Positions 55,249 through 63,917 are shown, counted from the first letter of the stretch. The stretch: DNA of 64,000 nucleotides from VRUE01 sp963748075 (GCA_963748075.1 CAVVHQ010000028.1:71668-135667); one strand, 5' to 3'. Made by a program: numbers and translations. Notes: generated by a model not told the origin, from the letters alone.

Positions 55249-57033
55249 TCAGCCGGTGTAGAGCTGCTCGATCTCGCCGCGGTGCTTGTCGGCGACGACC
55301 GCGCGCTTCACCTTCAGGGTGGGGGTCAGCTCGCCGCTTTCCTGCGAGAGGTCCTGGGGGAGGATCGCGATCTTCTTCACCTGCTCGACCCGCGCGAACT
55401 TCTCGTTGACCTTCGCCAGGTGCTGCTCGATCGCCGCGCGGACGTCGGGGTCGCCGGCGAGCCGCTCGGGATCCTCCGGCAGGCCGTGCTCCCTGGCGTA
55501 GGCGACCGCATCTTCGGGATCGAGGGTGACCAGCGCGACCAGGTAGGGCCGGCGGTCGCCGACCACCACGCACTGCGAGACCAGCGGGTGCTGCTTGATC
55601 TCGGCCTCGAGGTTGGCCGGCGTGATGTTCTTGCCGCCCGCGGTGATGATGATGTCCTTCTTGCGGCCGGTGATCTGGATGAAGCCATCCGCGTCGACCG
55701 AACCGAGGTCGCCCGTGTGCAGCCAGTCGTCAACGATCGTCTCGCGCGTCGCCTCCTCGTTCTTGTAGTAGCCCTGGAAGACGTTGGGGCCCTTGACGAG
55801 GATCTCGCCGTCCTCGGCGATCTTCACCTCGCAGCCCGGGAAGGGCTTGCCGATCGTGCCGATCTTGAATTCGTCCGGCGTCGAGATCGTCGCCGCGGTC
55901 GAGGTCTCGGTCATCCCCCATCCCTCCAGCACCAGCACCCCGGCGGCGTCGAAGAAGTGCAGGATGTCGGGGTTGATCGGCGCCGCGCCGGAGACCGCGA
56001 GGCGCAGCTTGCCGCCGAACAGGGCGCGGATTTTCGAGAGGACTTTCTTGTCGGCGAACTCGTACTGCCTGCGCAGCAGGAAGCCCGGCTTGCGGCCGGT
56101 CCGTTCCATCTCGCGCACCTTGGCGCCGACCCGGATCGACCAGTCGAAGATCGCCTTCTTCAGGCCGCCCTCTTTCTCCATGCCGCTGGTCGCGGCGGTG
56201 TAGATCTTCTCGAAGATGCGCGGCACCGATGGGAAGTAGGTCGGTTTGAGCTCGGCGAGGTTGGGCATGATCTTCAGCGGGTCGCGCTCCCAGTAGGCGA
56301 GCGTCGCGCCGAGGTCAAAGCTGCCGAGCTGGATCAGCAGGGCGAAGGAGTGGGCGAGGGGGAGGTAGAGGTAGGTGACGTCTTCGCCCTCGATCACGCT
56401 GTTCTCGTTGACCATGTCGAGCATCGCCCGGTAGTTGCCATGCGTGATCACGCAGCCCTTCGGCGGCCCGGTGGTGCCCGACGTGTAGATGAAGGTGCAG
56501 ACGTCCTCCGGGGTGACGGCGCTCCAGCGCCGCTCCCACTCCTCGGCGGCGCGCCCGCCGCCGCGGGCCGCCAGCTCCTCGATCGAGATCGCGTCGTCGC
56601 TGGAGCCGGTCATCCGCACGACCTGCTCGAGCAACGGCAGCCTCTCGCGGACGGCGCGGATCTTCTCGAGCTGTTCGTCGTCCTCGACCACGACGATCTT
56701 GGCGTCGGAGTTCTCGAGCACGTACTGGCACTCCTCCGGCGAGTTGGTCTGGTAGATCGGGACGACGACAGCGCCGATCGAGAGCGCCGCGAGGTCGAAG
56801 TAGGTCCACTCGGGTCGCGTGTTGGCGAGGATCGAGACCTTGTCGCCCTTCTCGACGCCGAGGTCGATCAGCCCGAGCGCCAGCGGGCGGACCGTCTCCT
56901 CGACCTGTGCGAAGCTGCGCGAGACCCACTCGCCGCCTTCCTTGAAGCGGATGGCTGGGGCGTTGCCGTAGAGCTGCGCCGCACGCGGCAAGAGGTCCGC
57001 GAGCGTGGCCGAATGGGTTCCCCGCTCCTCCAC
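55249..57033 (-). CDS. Long-chain acyl-CoA synthetase (FadD/FAA1 type)
   Basis: 594 residues from GTG. AMP-binding P-loop YTSGTTGPPKG, GWGMTETST, and the hinge HTGDLGSVDADGFIQITGRKKD are intact. ATP-dependent activation of fatty acids to acyl-CoA at the membrane. It supplies substrate to enzymes such as the acyl-CoA dehydrogenase and crotonase in this window, though not in an operon with them. Confidence 0.95.
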   Translation of the reverse strand: MEERGTHSATLADLLPRAAQLYGNAPAIRFKEGGEWVSRSFAQVEETVRPLALGLIDLGVEKGDKVSILANTRPEWTYFDLAALSIGAVVVPIYQTNSPEECQYVLENSDAKIVVVEDDEQLEKIRAVRERLPLLEQVVRMTGSSDDAISIEELAARGGGRAAEEWERRWSAVTPEDVCTFIYTSGTTGPPKGCVITHGNYRAMLDMVNENSVIEGEDVTYLYLPLAHSFALLIQLGSFDLGATLAYWERDPLKIMPNLAELKPTYFPSVPRIFEKIYTAATSGMEKEGGLKKAIFDWSIRVGAKVREMERTGRKPGFLLRRQYEFADKKVLSKIRALFGGKLRLAVSGAAPINPDILHFFDAAGVLVLEGWGMTETSTAATISTPDEFKIGTIGKPFPGCEVKIAEDGEILVKGPNVFQGYYKNEEATRETIVDDWLHTGDLGSVDADGFIQITGRKKDIIITAGGKNITPANLEAEIKQHPLVSQCVVVGDRRPYLVALVTLDPEDAVAYAREHGLPEDPERLAGDPDVRAAIEQHLAKVNEKFARVEQVKKIAILPQDLSQESGELTPTLKVKRAVVADKHRGEIEQLYTG

Positions 57034-57066
57034 GGCGGGGAGTCTAGTGAACCGCTGTTTGCGGTC

Positions 57067-57252
57067 CTACGCCGTCCAGGCGCCGCGCTGATCCTGCTGC
57101 GCCGAGAGCTGCCGGAGGGAGGTGTGGAAGAGGGATTTGTCGATGCGGCCGTGGAAGATCGGCACGTGCATCTCGACGCATTTACCGATCACCTCCTGCC
57201 GTTTCATCTGCAGCTCCTCAGCCAGCTCGGACGGAGTGAGGTGATTGGCCAC
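57067..57252 (-). CDS. Small helix-turn-helix-like protein (IF-2 N-terminal-like)
   Basis: 61 residues from GTG 57252 (VANHLTPSELAEELQMKRQEVI), or 70 from a TTG at 57279. The pattern L-x-ELAEEL...V...C...HVPIF.GRIDKSLF resembles the IF2-N/SelB-type winged fold found as stand-alone small proteins in actinobacteria. Upstream of fadD on the same strand, 33 bases apart. Role unknown. Confidence 0.55.
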   Translation of the reverse strand: MANHLTPSELAEELQMKRQEVIGKCVEMHVPIFHGRIDKSLFHTSLRQLSAQQDQRGAWTA

Positions 57253-57379
57253 GGATTGGACCTCCCAGATAGTCGACAACGGCTACCCGCATACTTACCC
57301 GCCGCGCCGGACGTGTCAACCGGATTCGCCGCAAATTGCGGGCTTAGAGCCGGGCGGGCGCGGTGGCGATAATGCAGGG

Positions 57380-58105
57380 GTGTCCGAAGTCGCCACCACG
57401 CCGCTGCCGCGCCGCGGCCGCCTCTGGGTGATCCTCGCCCTCGGGTTGGCGCTGGTCGCGCTCGGCTACGCCCTGGTCGGGATCGCGACCAAGAAGGCCG
57501 GCCGCGAAGCGGTCAGAATCGAGGGCATCGGGACGGCGCAGTCGACCTTCGGCGGCATCCCCCAGGAAGGGGATCGGCTCGGCTCCTTCGACGCCCCCGT
57601 CTCGATCCAGGTCTTCAACGACCTGCAATGCGGCAACTGCCGCGCCGAGTTCCTGGCGACGATCCCGCCGCTGGTCGAACGGCAGGTGCGGCCGGGCGAC
57701 GTGAAGTTGCTGATGCGCCACTACTCGATCGCCGAAAACCCGCTCGAGCTCGGCTTCTTCGGCGCCGAGGCAGCTGCCGAGCAAGGCTACGGCTGGCAGT
57801 ACACCTATCTCTTCTTCCGCAACCAGGACGAGGCGAGGCGCTTCGGGATCGACGACGACTTCCTTGAATCGCTGGCCGGCTCGATCGGCGAACTCGACGT
57901 CCCCGAATGGCGCGAGTACCTCGACGCCCAGGGTGGCTCCGACGGGGCGATCGCGAAGCGGCTCGAAGGCTACGAAGAGCTCGGCACGCAGCTCGGCATC
58001 CGCACCAGGCTGGCGGCGATCGTCAACGGCCCCGGCGGCACCCGCACTCTGCAGGACGGCCCCGACCTGGCCCGGATCGAACGCGCGATCGAAGCGGTCG
58101 GGTAG
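57380..58105 (+). CDS. Membrane-anchored DsbA/thioredoxin-like protein
   Basis: 241 residues from GTG 57380 (VSEVATTPLPRRGRLW). One N-terminal hydrophobic helix (VILALGLALVALGYALVG) anchors it outside the membrane. CGNC (about residues 84-87) is the redox site in a DSBA-like fold, with GFFGAEAAAEQG and a C-terminal NGPGGTRTL. The TPGG-like cis-Pro site is replaced by NGPGG. Probable thiol oxidoreductase. TAAT lies 10 bases before the GTG, so the transcript may be leaderless. Confidence 0.85.
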   Translation: MSEVATTPLPRRGRLWVILALGLALVALGYALVGIATKKAGREAVRIEGIGTAQSTFGGIPQEGDRLGSFDAPVSIQVFNDLQCGNCRAEFLATIPPLVERQVRPGDVKLLMRHYSIAENPLELGFFGAEAAAEQGYGWQYTYLFFRNQDEARRFGIDDDFLESLAGSIGELDVPEWREYLDAQGGSDGAIAKRLEGYEELGTQLGIRTRLAAIVNGPGGTRTLQDGPDLARIERAIEAVG

Positions 58106-58142
58106 CTGGGCCAGCGAGCACGTCCGCGCACACAATTAGGTG

Positions 58143-58170
58143 ATAGACGATTATACGTCTAATCGTCTAT
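58143..58170 (+). promoter_or_regulatory. Operator/promoter of the Fic gene
   Basis: ATAGACGATT (58143-58152) and AATCGTCTAT (58161-58170) form a perfect 10-bp inverted repeat. A second, overlapping inverted pair TAGACG/CGTCTA (58144-58149, 58156-58161) lies inside. TATACT (58168-58173) is a good -10 only 7 bases from the ATG, implying a leaderless or very short leader under operator control. Confidence 0.6.
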
Positions 58171-58180
58171 ACTTCTGGTC

Positions 58181-59272
58181 ATGATCTACGCGACGCCACC
58201 GATGACCCCTGCTTTGAAAAAGCAGCTCGATCAGCTGGCCGAGCTGCGTGCGGCATTGGGCGACCAGGTAAAGACGAGCAGCCGCTGGATGGGCAGCCTG
58301 CGGCGGCAGGTCCGCGCCAGCTCAATCGAGGGCTCGACCTCGATCGAGGGTTTCAGCGTCTCACCGGAGGAAGCGCTCGCACTGGCCGACGGCCGGGACG
58401 TCGGCGATCGCGACCATGAGAATCGCCAGGCGGTCGCCTGCTACGCACGGGCTATGGACCACGTGGGGGCGATGGGGGTCGACCCTTCGTTTCGCTGGGT
58501 CGACAGGGTGATCCTCGATCTGCATTTCGACGCCTGCTACTTCCAACGTGACAAGTACCCCGGCCTGTGGCGCACCGGGCCGATCGGGGTCACCGCCGCC
58601 GACGGATTGCTCGAGTACGAAGGCCCGGACGACGACCAGGCCGTGGAGTTGATGGACGAGGTGCTCGATTGGCTAACGGGCGGCGACCTCGAGGTCGACG
58701 TCGTCGTGCGGGCGGCGATGGCGCATCTTCACGTCGTCTCGGTCCACCCCTTCCGCGACGGCAACGGCCGTGTGGCGCGAATCATCCAGTCGCTGGTCCT
58801 CGCCCGCGAGGGGCTCGCCGCACCGGAGTTCTTCTCGATCGAGGAGTACCTGGGCAGCCACACGCAGGAGTACTACGCCGCATTGCGGGAGGCGCAGGGG
58901 GGGAGCTACCGGCCCGAGCGCGACGCCACCGGTTGGGTCTCCTTCTGCGTCGATGCTCACCTCGCCCAGGCGCGGCAGCGCCTGGCTCAGATCGAAACAG
59001 CCGCCGCGCGCTGGGCGCGTCTGGAAGAGCTGGTCGAGGGTCGCAACTGGCCAGAACGACTGGTGATCGCACTCGAGCAGAGCCTGGTTGGCGGAACCGA
59101 GCGGAGCAGATACGGCAAAGAGGCGGGGGTGTCGCCGGCGACGGCGAGCGCCGACTTCCGGCGCCTGCTCGATGCCGGGCTCGTGGAGCAGCGCGGACGC
59201 GGCAGGAACACCAGCTACCTCGCGGGCAAGCAGCTGCGCGACGGGATCAAAGCTGCGAGCGACGCAAGCTGA
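58181..59272 (+). CDS. Fic family protein (probable AMPylase) with winged-helix C-terminus
   Basis: 363 residues. Fic active-site motif HPFRDGNGR (about residue 188). The N-terminal segment SSIEGSTSIEGF carries an S-x3-E-G inhibitory-type motif that would place the autoinhibitory Glu before the Fic core. The C-terminal 70 residues resemble a winged helix (SRYGKEAGVSPATASADFRRLLDAGLVEQ), fitting autoregulation at the palindromic operator. Predicted to transfer AMP to a target protein; target unknown. Confidence 0.92.
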   Translation: MIYATPPMTPALKKQLDQLAELRAALGDQVKTSSRWMGSLRRQVRASSIEGSTSIEGFSVSPEEALALADGRDVGDRDHENRQAVACYARAMDHVGAMGVDPSFRWVDRVILDLHFDACYFQRDKYPGLWRTGPIGVTAADGLLEYEGPDDDQAVELMDEVLDWLTGGDLEVDVVVRAAMAHLHVVSVHPFRDGNGRVARIIQSLVLAREGLAAPEFFSIEEYLGSHTQEYYAALREAQGGSYRPERDATGWVSFCVDAHLAQARQRLAQIETAAARWARLEELVEGRNWPERLVIALEQSLVGGTERSRYGKEAGVSPATASADFRRLLDAGLVEQRGRGRNTSYLAGKQLRDGIKAASDAS

Positions 59273-59365
59273 GTCAGCGCGAACCGAATCGCCGGACTCG
59301 AGCTCAATCGCCCTAACCGGACGGTATTTGAACCACGAGGCGCGCGGACGCCTCCGGGTATTGCA

Positions 59366-59758
59366 TCAGGCAGCAGCGAGTTCTGGCGGGGGCGCCAATT
59401 CGCGCTCCGGCGCCTCGTCGGGAACCTGACGCTCGATGCCGATCAGCAGCTCCTCGTCCAGCACGGCGAGAATGCGCTTCAGCACGGGGATCGTCGGCAT
59501 GTGATCGCCGCCCTCGACCTTCGAGATGAAGGAGTGCGAGGTTTCCGCCCGCTCGGCCACCTGCTTCTGCGTGAGGTCAAGCTCGTAACGCCGCTCGCGG
59601 ATGTGGGCGGCGATCCAGTTCCGCTCTCGCAGCTCGCGGATCGCCGCGTACTCGTCGCGGGCCTCTCGGTACTCCTCGCTGCGCCGCGCACGATTCCGAG
59701 TTGCCTCGACGGCGGCTCTACCCTTCGGGCTGATGCGGCCGTTCTCCTTCGTGCTCAT
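59366..59758 (-). CDS. HigA-like XRE antitoxin
   Basis: 130 residues from ATG 59758. Charged N-terminal helix, then a Cro/XRE HTH (LDLTQKQVAERAETSHSFISKVEGG, about residues 62-86) and an acidic/Pro tail. Downstream of a HigB-like gene on the same strand, the toxin-first order typical of HigBA. An inverted repeat lies between them. Confidence 0.8.
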   Translation of the reverse strand: MSTKENGRISPKGRAAVEATRNRARRSEEYREARDEYAAIRELRERNWIAAHIRERRYELDLTQKQVAERAETSHSFISKVEGGDHMPTIPVLKRILAVLDEELLIGIERQVPDEAPERELAPPPELAAA

Positions 59759-59765
59759 CGGGCTA

Positions 59766-59785
59766 GTTTACCCATATAGATAAAC
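59766..59785 (-). promoter_or_regulatory. Inverted repeat between the HigB-like and HigA-like genes
   Basis: GTTTA (59766-59770) and TAAAC (59781-59785) with a 10-base AT-rich spacer, just upstream of the antitoxin start. Candidate operator for an internal antitoxin promoter. Confidence 0.4.
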
Positions 59786-59797
59786 GAGTCAAGGACC

Positions 59798-60214
59798 TCA
59801 TCGGCGGCTCCCTGGGGCGTCCCTGCCTACCGCACGCGGAGGTTTCCTCGGTCGCGCGTCCATTCGCTGCTTGAAGTCAGCCATCCGCCGCTCGGCCAGC
59901 GCCCTCTCAGAAGCGGGCACCGCTTCCGTCTTCTTCTCGAGGGCGTGCAGTAAGACGATCAGGTTTCCGGATCGCTGGTAGAGGATTCGGTAGCGCGTAT
60001 TGGCGAACCTGATCCTCAGCTCGCGCAGCTCACCCTCGATCTGAGAGCTGATCGGGAACTCCGGCGGCGGCGCATCACCCGCCCGCCCGTTCAGGTGCTC
60101 CTCGATGTAATCGTCGATCTTCGCTGCACGCTTCGCCGGGAGCGACTCGATGAACCGGTTGACGGCTTCGACCCCGTGCTTGTCGCGATAGTAGATCGCC
60201 TGCGTCCCTGCCAT
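59798..60214 (-). CDS. HigB/RelE-like toxin (phage Gp49-like family)
   Basis: 138 residues from ATG 60214 (MAGTQAIYYRDKHGVEAVNRF). ELRELRIRFANTRYRILYQRSGNLIVLLHALEKKTEAVP is the family's core: basic beta strands with Arg and Tyr residues used for mRNA cleavage on ribosomes. Partner antitoxin follows after 39 bases. A short ORF extension upstream of 60214 is less likely to be used. Confidence 0.85.
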   Translation of the reverse strand: MAGTQAIYYRDKHGVEAVNRFIESLPAKRAAKIDDYIEEHLNGRAGDAPPPEFPISSQIEGELRELRIRFANTRYRILYQRSGNLIVLLHALEKKTEAVPASERALAERRMADFKQRMDARPRKPPRAVGRDAPGSRR

Positions 60215-60281
60215 CCCGCGAGGATGACAGACAACTCGGCGCATAGCCCCCGCCACCGTCGAAGGCTATTGTTGGCAATCG

Positions 60282-60345
60282 GGGAGGCCGGATTTGAACC
60301 GGCGACCGCTCGGCCCCAAGCCGGCGGATCTCCTGCACATGCGTC
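60282..60345 (-). other. tRNA-like 3'-half remnant, possible attachment site
   Basis: On the minus strand GCCGG TTCAAAT CCGGC forms a canonical T-arm followed by CTCCCC, and AGGGGAC about 60 bases upstream could pair in part. No proper D-arm or anticodon stem forms. This looks like a degenerated tRNA or the tRNA fragment left at an integration junction. The surrounding 60215-60555 holds no other gene that I can support. Confidence 0.35.
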
Positions 60346-60417
60346 CCCTACGCGTCCCTCGCGTCCCATCCATCCCGGGCTGCGGACAATCTGGACCCAT
60401 CGGACATAGCAGTCGGC

Positions 60418-60463
60418 ACCAAAGCGGTACCACGTTGGGGTCGGGTGCGAATCCGGGGCCCGA
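60418..60463 (+). repeat. Imperfect direct repeat, left copy (right copy 62039-62084)
   Basis: ACCAAAGCGGTAC ... GGGTGCGAATCCGGGG. About 70% alike over 45 bases to the right copy, same orientation, 1.62 kb apart. Confidence 0.4.
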
Positions 60464-60555
60464 TTCGTCTCTCGCGACCACCAGCGGATAGTCGAGCTGA
60501 TACGCCTGAATGGCCGGCACTCGACCAAGACGGGACCCAGCTCGAATCTGCCCGG

Positions 60556-60900
60556 CTAGCTTGTCGCCACCGCCAACTCTCCCGCCACCCGTTCCGCGTA
60601 TCCGCTGGCGCCAATCTCGGCGAACAGGCGGTGGGCCTCGCGCAGCTCCCGCACCCGGCCCTCCTCGTCGCCGCTTCGGCACGCCAGCTCGGCGAGCTCC
60701 ACGTGAATCTGGGGCTCGTAGCCCTTCATGCCGGTGCGGCGCACGAGCTCGAGCGCTCGGGCAAGCGCTTCCTCGATGCGCGGGCGTGCGTCAGGCGCCT
60801 CCGATCCGAGCAGCGCCCGAGCCTGGGCGACGCTCGCCCCTACGAGGCCAAAGACATCTTCCTGCGAGCGGGCTCGCCTGAGTAGGCTTCGAGCCTCTCC
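60556..60900 (-). pseudogene. C-terminal fragment of a TPR/ATPase-type regulator or adenylate cyclase
   Basis: The frame encodes helical TPR-like repeats ending AHRLFAEIGASGYAERVAGELAVATS, the typical end of large cyclase/LuxR-type ATPase proteins. There is no start codon and no N-terminal catalytic part: the fragment begins at the 3' end of the acyltransferase gene. Likely a leftover of a rearrangement. Confidence 0.55.
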
Positions 60901-60902
60901 GC

Positions 60903-61787
60903 CTACAGCCGCAGGATCCGGCGGAGCGTGGCGGCCTGCGCGTGGGTCAGTCGTTTCGCCTCGCCCCACAGCCGCGGCGCGAGGCTGCGGGCCGGGTCGT
61001 GGGCGCGTTCGGCCTGCAGGTCGCGGATGCCTTGCTGGACTGCGGCCTGCGTCGCGTCGCGCAGCGCTTTCGCGGCGCTCGTATCCCCCCAGGACGAGCC
61101 GAACGGGCGGGCATCGATCGGCGCGGCGAACCGTCCGTAGATCCGCTGGGGGCGGGGCAACGGCGTCGGTCCTAGACCTCGGACCAGCGGCCAGAGCAGC
61201 TCCGGGTTGACATCGACTCGCGTCGCGAGCGCGCGCACGGGCGCATACAGCGGGTCGTCGGCATCGACGAGGACATCCCACATCTCGTCCACACCGATCA
61301 TCGAGAACGGGACGACGGTGTAGGAGAACTCGAGCGCTAGGCGTGCGAAGCCGATCCGCTCGCGCCACAGCAACGGATAGTGGTCTCCGCGGTGCCGTGC
61401 GACCTCGCGCCCGCCACCCGGAAAGACGAGCACGGCCTGCCCGTCCGCGAGTAGCCGACGGGTGTTCTCGCGCGTCCCATTCACCGTGCCGACATGCGAG
61501 AGCAGGTCCCGCCAGATCGGAACCCGGTAGTGCTGGCGCTCGCCGAGCGAGCGGACGAACACACCCGTTCGCGCGTGGATGTCAAGCACGAGGAACGGCA
61601 CGTCGAACAGGCCAAGCGTCGTGTGGTTGCCAACGAGCAGGTACCGCTCATCGCTCGGCAGGTGCTCCCAGCCGTCGAATCGCGGATCGGTCAACGCGCG
61701 CCATGGAGCCAGTAGCGCCTCGACCGCCGCGAACTCAACCGCGCCGGGAGGCGTGAAAGCTGCGACATCCACGTTCGACCGATCCAC
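60903..61787 (-). CDS. Lysophospholipid/DGAT2-like acyltransferase
   Basis: 294 residues from GTG 61787 (open frame extends to 61883). Acyltransferase motifs NHTTLGLFD (H-x4-D) and FPGGGREVARH are clear, with IGFARLALE and VPFSMIG following. Membrane-associated acyl transfer to glycerolipids is predicted. Upstream is a coupled 37-codon ORF; downstream a truncated TPR fragment. Confidence 0.8.
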   Translation of the reverse strand: MDRSNVDVAAFTPPGAVEFAAVEALLAPWRALTDPRFDGWEHLPSDERYLLVGNHTTLGLFDVPFLVLDIHARTGVFVRSLGERQHYRVPIWRDLLSHVGTVNGTRENTRRLLADGQAVLVFPGGGREVARHRGDHYPLLWRERIGFARLALEFSYTVVPFSMIGVDEMWDVLVDADDPLYAPVRALATRVDVNPELLWPLVRGLGPTPLPRPQRIYGRFAAPIDARPFGSSWGDTSAAKALRDATQAAVQQGIRDLQAERAHDPARSLAPRLWGEAKRLTHAQAATLRRILRL

Positions 61788-61794
61788 GCTCAGA

Positions 61795-61908
61795 TCACGC
61801 GGACGCTCTGACCGCGGCGACCATCTCCGAGGGGCCGCCGGCGATGAGGAATGCGGACAGCGACTCGATCGGCTCGTTCTCACGATTGCGAATGGGCACC
61901 GGCGTCAT
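61795..61908 (-). CDS. 37-codon ORF upstream of the acyltransferase
   Basis: ATG 61908, peptide MTPVPIRNRENEPIESLSAF..., stop 7 bases before the acyltransferase GTG. May be a coupled leader ORF or a truncated remnant; no family recognised. Confidence 0.3.
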   Translation of the reverse strand: MTPVPIRNRENEPIESLSAFLIAGGPSEMVAAVRASA

Positions 61909-62038
61909 CTCGGCTCGGTGCGAGTCTAGCCGTGCGGTTGGAGGGAGGAGTCACTTGTCACATATGTCTCCGAGGCCACGGGAGCGCTTCCGTGGATTCC
62001 TCGACGCCTCTGAAAGGCTCGACAAAAGGTGAGTTGGT

Positions 62039-62084
62039 ACCAAACCGGTACAAGTCAAGTCGCGGGTGCGAATGGGGGCGAGGT
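62039..62084 (+). repeat. Imperfect direct repeat, right copy (left copy 60418-60463)
   Basis: ACCAAACCGGTAC ... GGGTGCGAATGGGGG, followed by GAGGTTCGAAGCCGCGACC, which resembles an inverted, damaged tRNA T-arm. The region 61909-62179 has no supported gene. Confidence 0.4.
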
Positions 62085-62179
62085 TCGAAGCCGCGACCTT
62101 TGGGATGCTATTGAGGTTCTCTTACGCGTCGTACCAGGCACCTAGGGGCGCCATGCAGGGAGGGTAGCCTCTCAGGGCG

Positions 62180-63079
62180 ATGAGCATTCGCGACCCCGAG
62201 GAGCTGGAGGCCACCGGGGCGCCGGCGAGCGCAGAGATCTCCCCCTCGACCTCGCTCGGGGCAGTGCACCTGAGCGTCGCCGACCTTGGGCGCTCGGTCG
62301 CCTATTACGAGAGCGCGGTCGGGCTGCGGCTGCTGGAGCGGTCACACGGTCGTGCTTCGATCGGGGTGGGCAATCGGGAGTTGATCGTGCTCATCGAGGA
62401 GCCCGGTGCGGGGTCCTCCGCCGGCTACACCGGTCTTTACCACGTCGCCCTGCTGCTGCCGCAGCGGTCCGACCTCGCCGCTTGGCTGGCCCACGCCGCC
62501 CGTGATCGCGTGCCACTGGTCGGCATGTCCGACCATTTCGTCAGCGAGGCTCTCTATCTCAGCGATCCTGACGATCACGGGCTCGAGATCTACTGGGATA
62601 GGCCCCGTGAGACTTGGGAGGGAATCGTCGCGGAGCGGATGACGACCCTGCCGCTCGACATCGACGGGCTGTTGGCAGATCTGTCCGATCCGGCTGATTC
62701 GGATTTCGGGCTGCCGGGCGGGACGGTAGTCGGACACATCCATCTGAAGGTGGCGAGCATTCCGGAGGCGGTGACCTTCTACCGCGATCTACTCGGGTTC
62801 GGACTAATGGCCGCCCTAGGTCCGCGGGCGGCCTTCCTCAGCGCCGGGGGCTACCACCACCACATCGGTGCCAACACCTGGGAGAGCTCCGCCGCCTCGC
62901 CCCCGCCACCCGGCACAGCGGCGCTGCGCCACGCCACCGTCATCCTCCCGGACGAGGCGGAGCGCGACCGCGTCCTCGGACGCCTGAGCGAGCGAGGGCA
63001 CGAGATTGAACGCGAGGACACCGGTCCACTTGTTCGCGATCCCTCCGGCAACGCCCTGGTGCTCGCGGTCCGACGCTAG
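62180..63079 (+). CDS. VOC-family extradiol dioxygenase-like protein (CatE type)
   Basis: 299 residues, two vicinal-oxygen-chelate modules. Metal ligand candidates: His in GAVHLSVADL and YHVALLLP, Glu in LEIYWDRP (first module), His in GHIHLKVA and YHHHIGANTW (second). The second module's terminal Glu is replaced (NALVLAV). Resembles catechol-2,3-dioxygenase-like enzymes; substrate unknown. ATG 62180 after AGGGTAGCC; separated from the crotonase by 40 bases. Confidence 0.85.
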   Translation: MSIRDPEELEATGAPASAEISPSTSLGAVHLSVADLGRSVAYYESAVGLRLLERSHGRASIGVGNRELIVLIEEPGAGSSAGYTGLYHVALLLPQRSDLAAWLAHAARDRVPLVGMSDHFVSEALYLSDPDDHGLEIYWDRPRETWEGIVAERMTTLPLDIDGLLADLSDPADSDFGLPGGTVVGHIHLKVASIPEAVTFYRDLLGFGLMAALGPRAAFLSAGGYHHHIGANTWESSAASPPPPGTAALRHATVILPDEAERDRVLGRLSERGHEIEREDTGPLVRDPSGNALVLAVRR

Positions 63080-63119
63080 GCCCGGTGAATCCAAGATCAC
63101 CGCCGCCTACCATCCCTTC

Positions 63120-63917
63120 ATGACGGCCCCAGCCTTCAACGGCATCGAGGTCACGGCCAACGGCGTCCGCGGCGAGCTCCACCTCGACCTCCCCGAGAAG
63201 CTCAACCCGCTCAGCGTCGAGACGCTGCGCGAGCTGGCCGAGGCGGCGCGGTGGTTCGACGGCCATCCCGATCTCAAGGTCGTCGTCGTCGCCGGGCGCG
63301 GGCGGGCGTTCTCGGCCGGGGCCGACGTCTCGGCGTTCGCCGGCGCGTCGGAGGGCTCGCCGAGCCCGCGCGAGGCGGCCGACGCGGGGCGGCTGATGGC
63401 CGATGCGATCGAGCGGATGGCGGCGGTGACGATCGCCAAGCTGCACGGCCACTGCGTCGGCGGCGGCCTTGTCCTCGCCGCGGCCTGCGATCTGCGGATC
63501 GCCGCCGCCGACACGCGCTTTGCGATTCCCGAGGTCGACCTCGGAATCCCGCTCGCCTGGGGCGGGATCCCGCGCCTGGTCCGCGAGATCGGCCCGGCGC
63601 TGACCAAGGAGCTGGTGATGAGCTGCCGACCCTTCGACGCCGCCGAGGCGCGCTCGGCCGGCTTCCTCAACCGAGTCGTCGCCGCCGAGCAGCTCGACGC
63701 GGCGGTCGAGGAGCTCGCCGCGCAGCTCGCTCAGAAGCCGCAGCTGGCGCTGCTGTCGACCAAGCGCCACACCAATGCGGTCACCGAGCAGATGGTCGGC
63801 ACCGCGCGCAGCTGGTCCGACGCCGACGGCCTGCTCGCCGGCCTGCGCGACCCCGAGGGCAACGAGTCGGCGGCGCGCTATCTGGCGCGGCTGCGGGGCG
63901 AGGGGACCGGCTCCTAG
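63120..63917 (+). CDS. Enoyl-CoA hydratase/isomerase (crotonase) family protein
   Basis: 265 residues from ATG 63120. Oxyanion-hole sequences GRAFSAGADV and HCVGGGLVLAAACD present. The Glu usually found in GGGCEL is Val here, while the second Glu (AIPEVDLG) is kept, so hydratase activity is uncertain and an isomerase or other crotonase reaction is possible. No gene is seen in the remaining 83 bases. Confidence 0.88.
   Translation: MTAPAFNGIEVTANGVRGELHLDLPEKLNPLSVETLRELAEAARWFDGHPDLKVVVVAGRGRAFSAGADVSAFAGASEGSPSPREAADAGRLMADAIERMAAVTIAKLHGHCVGGGLVLAAACDLRIAAADTRFAIPEVDLGIPLAWGGIPRLVREIGPALTKELVMSCRPFDAAEARSAGFLNRVVAAEQLDAAVEELAAQLAQKPQLALLSTKRHTNAVTEQMVGTARSWSDADGLLAGLRDPEGNESAARYLARLRGEGTGS

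Noticed and set aside
60095..60409. ORF with GEAGFEPATARPQ peptide
   Set aside because: This peptide style is the well-known mistranslation of an antisense tRNA T-arm region; used instead as evidence for a tRNA-like remnant.
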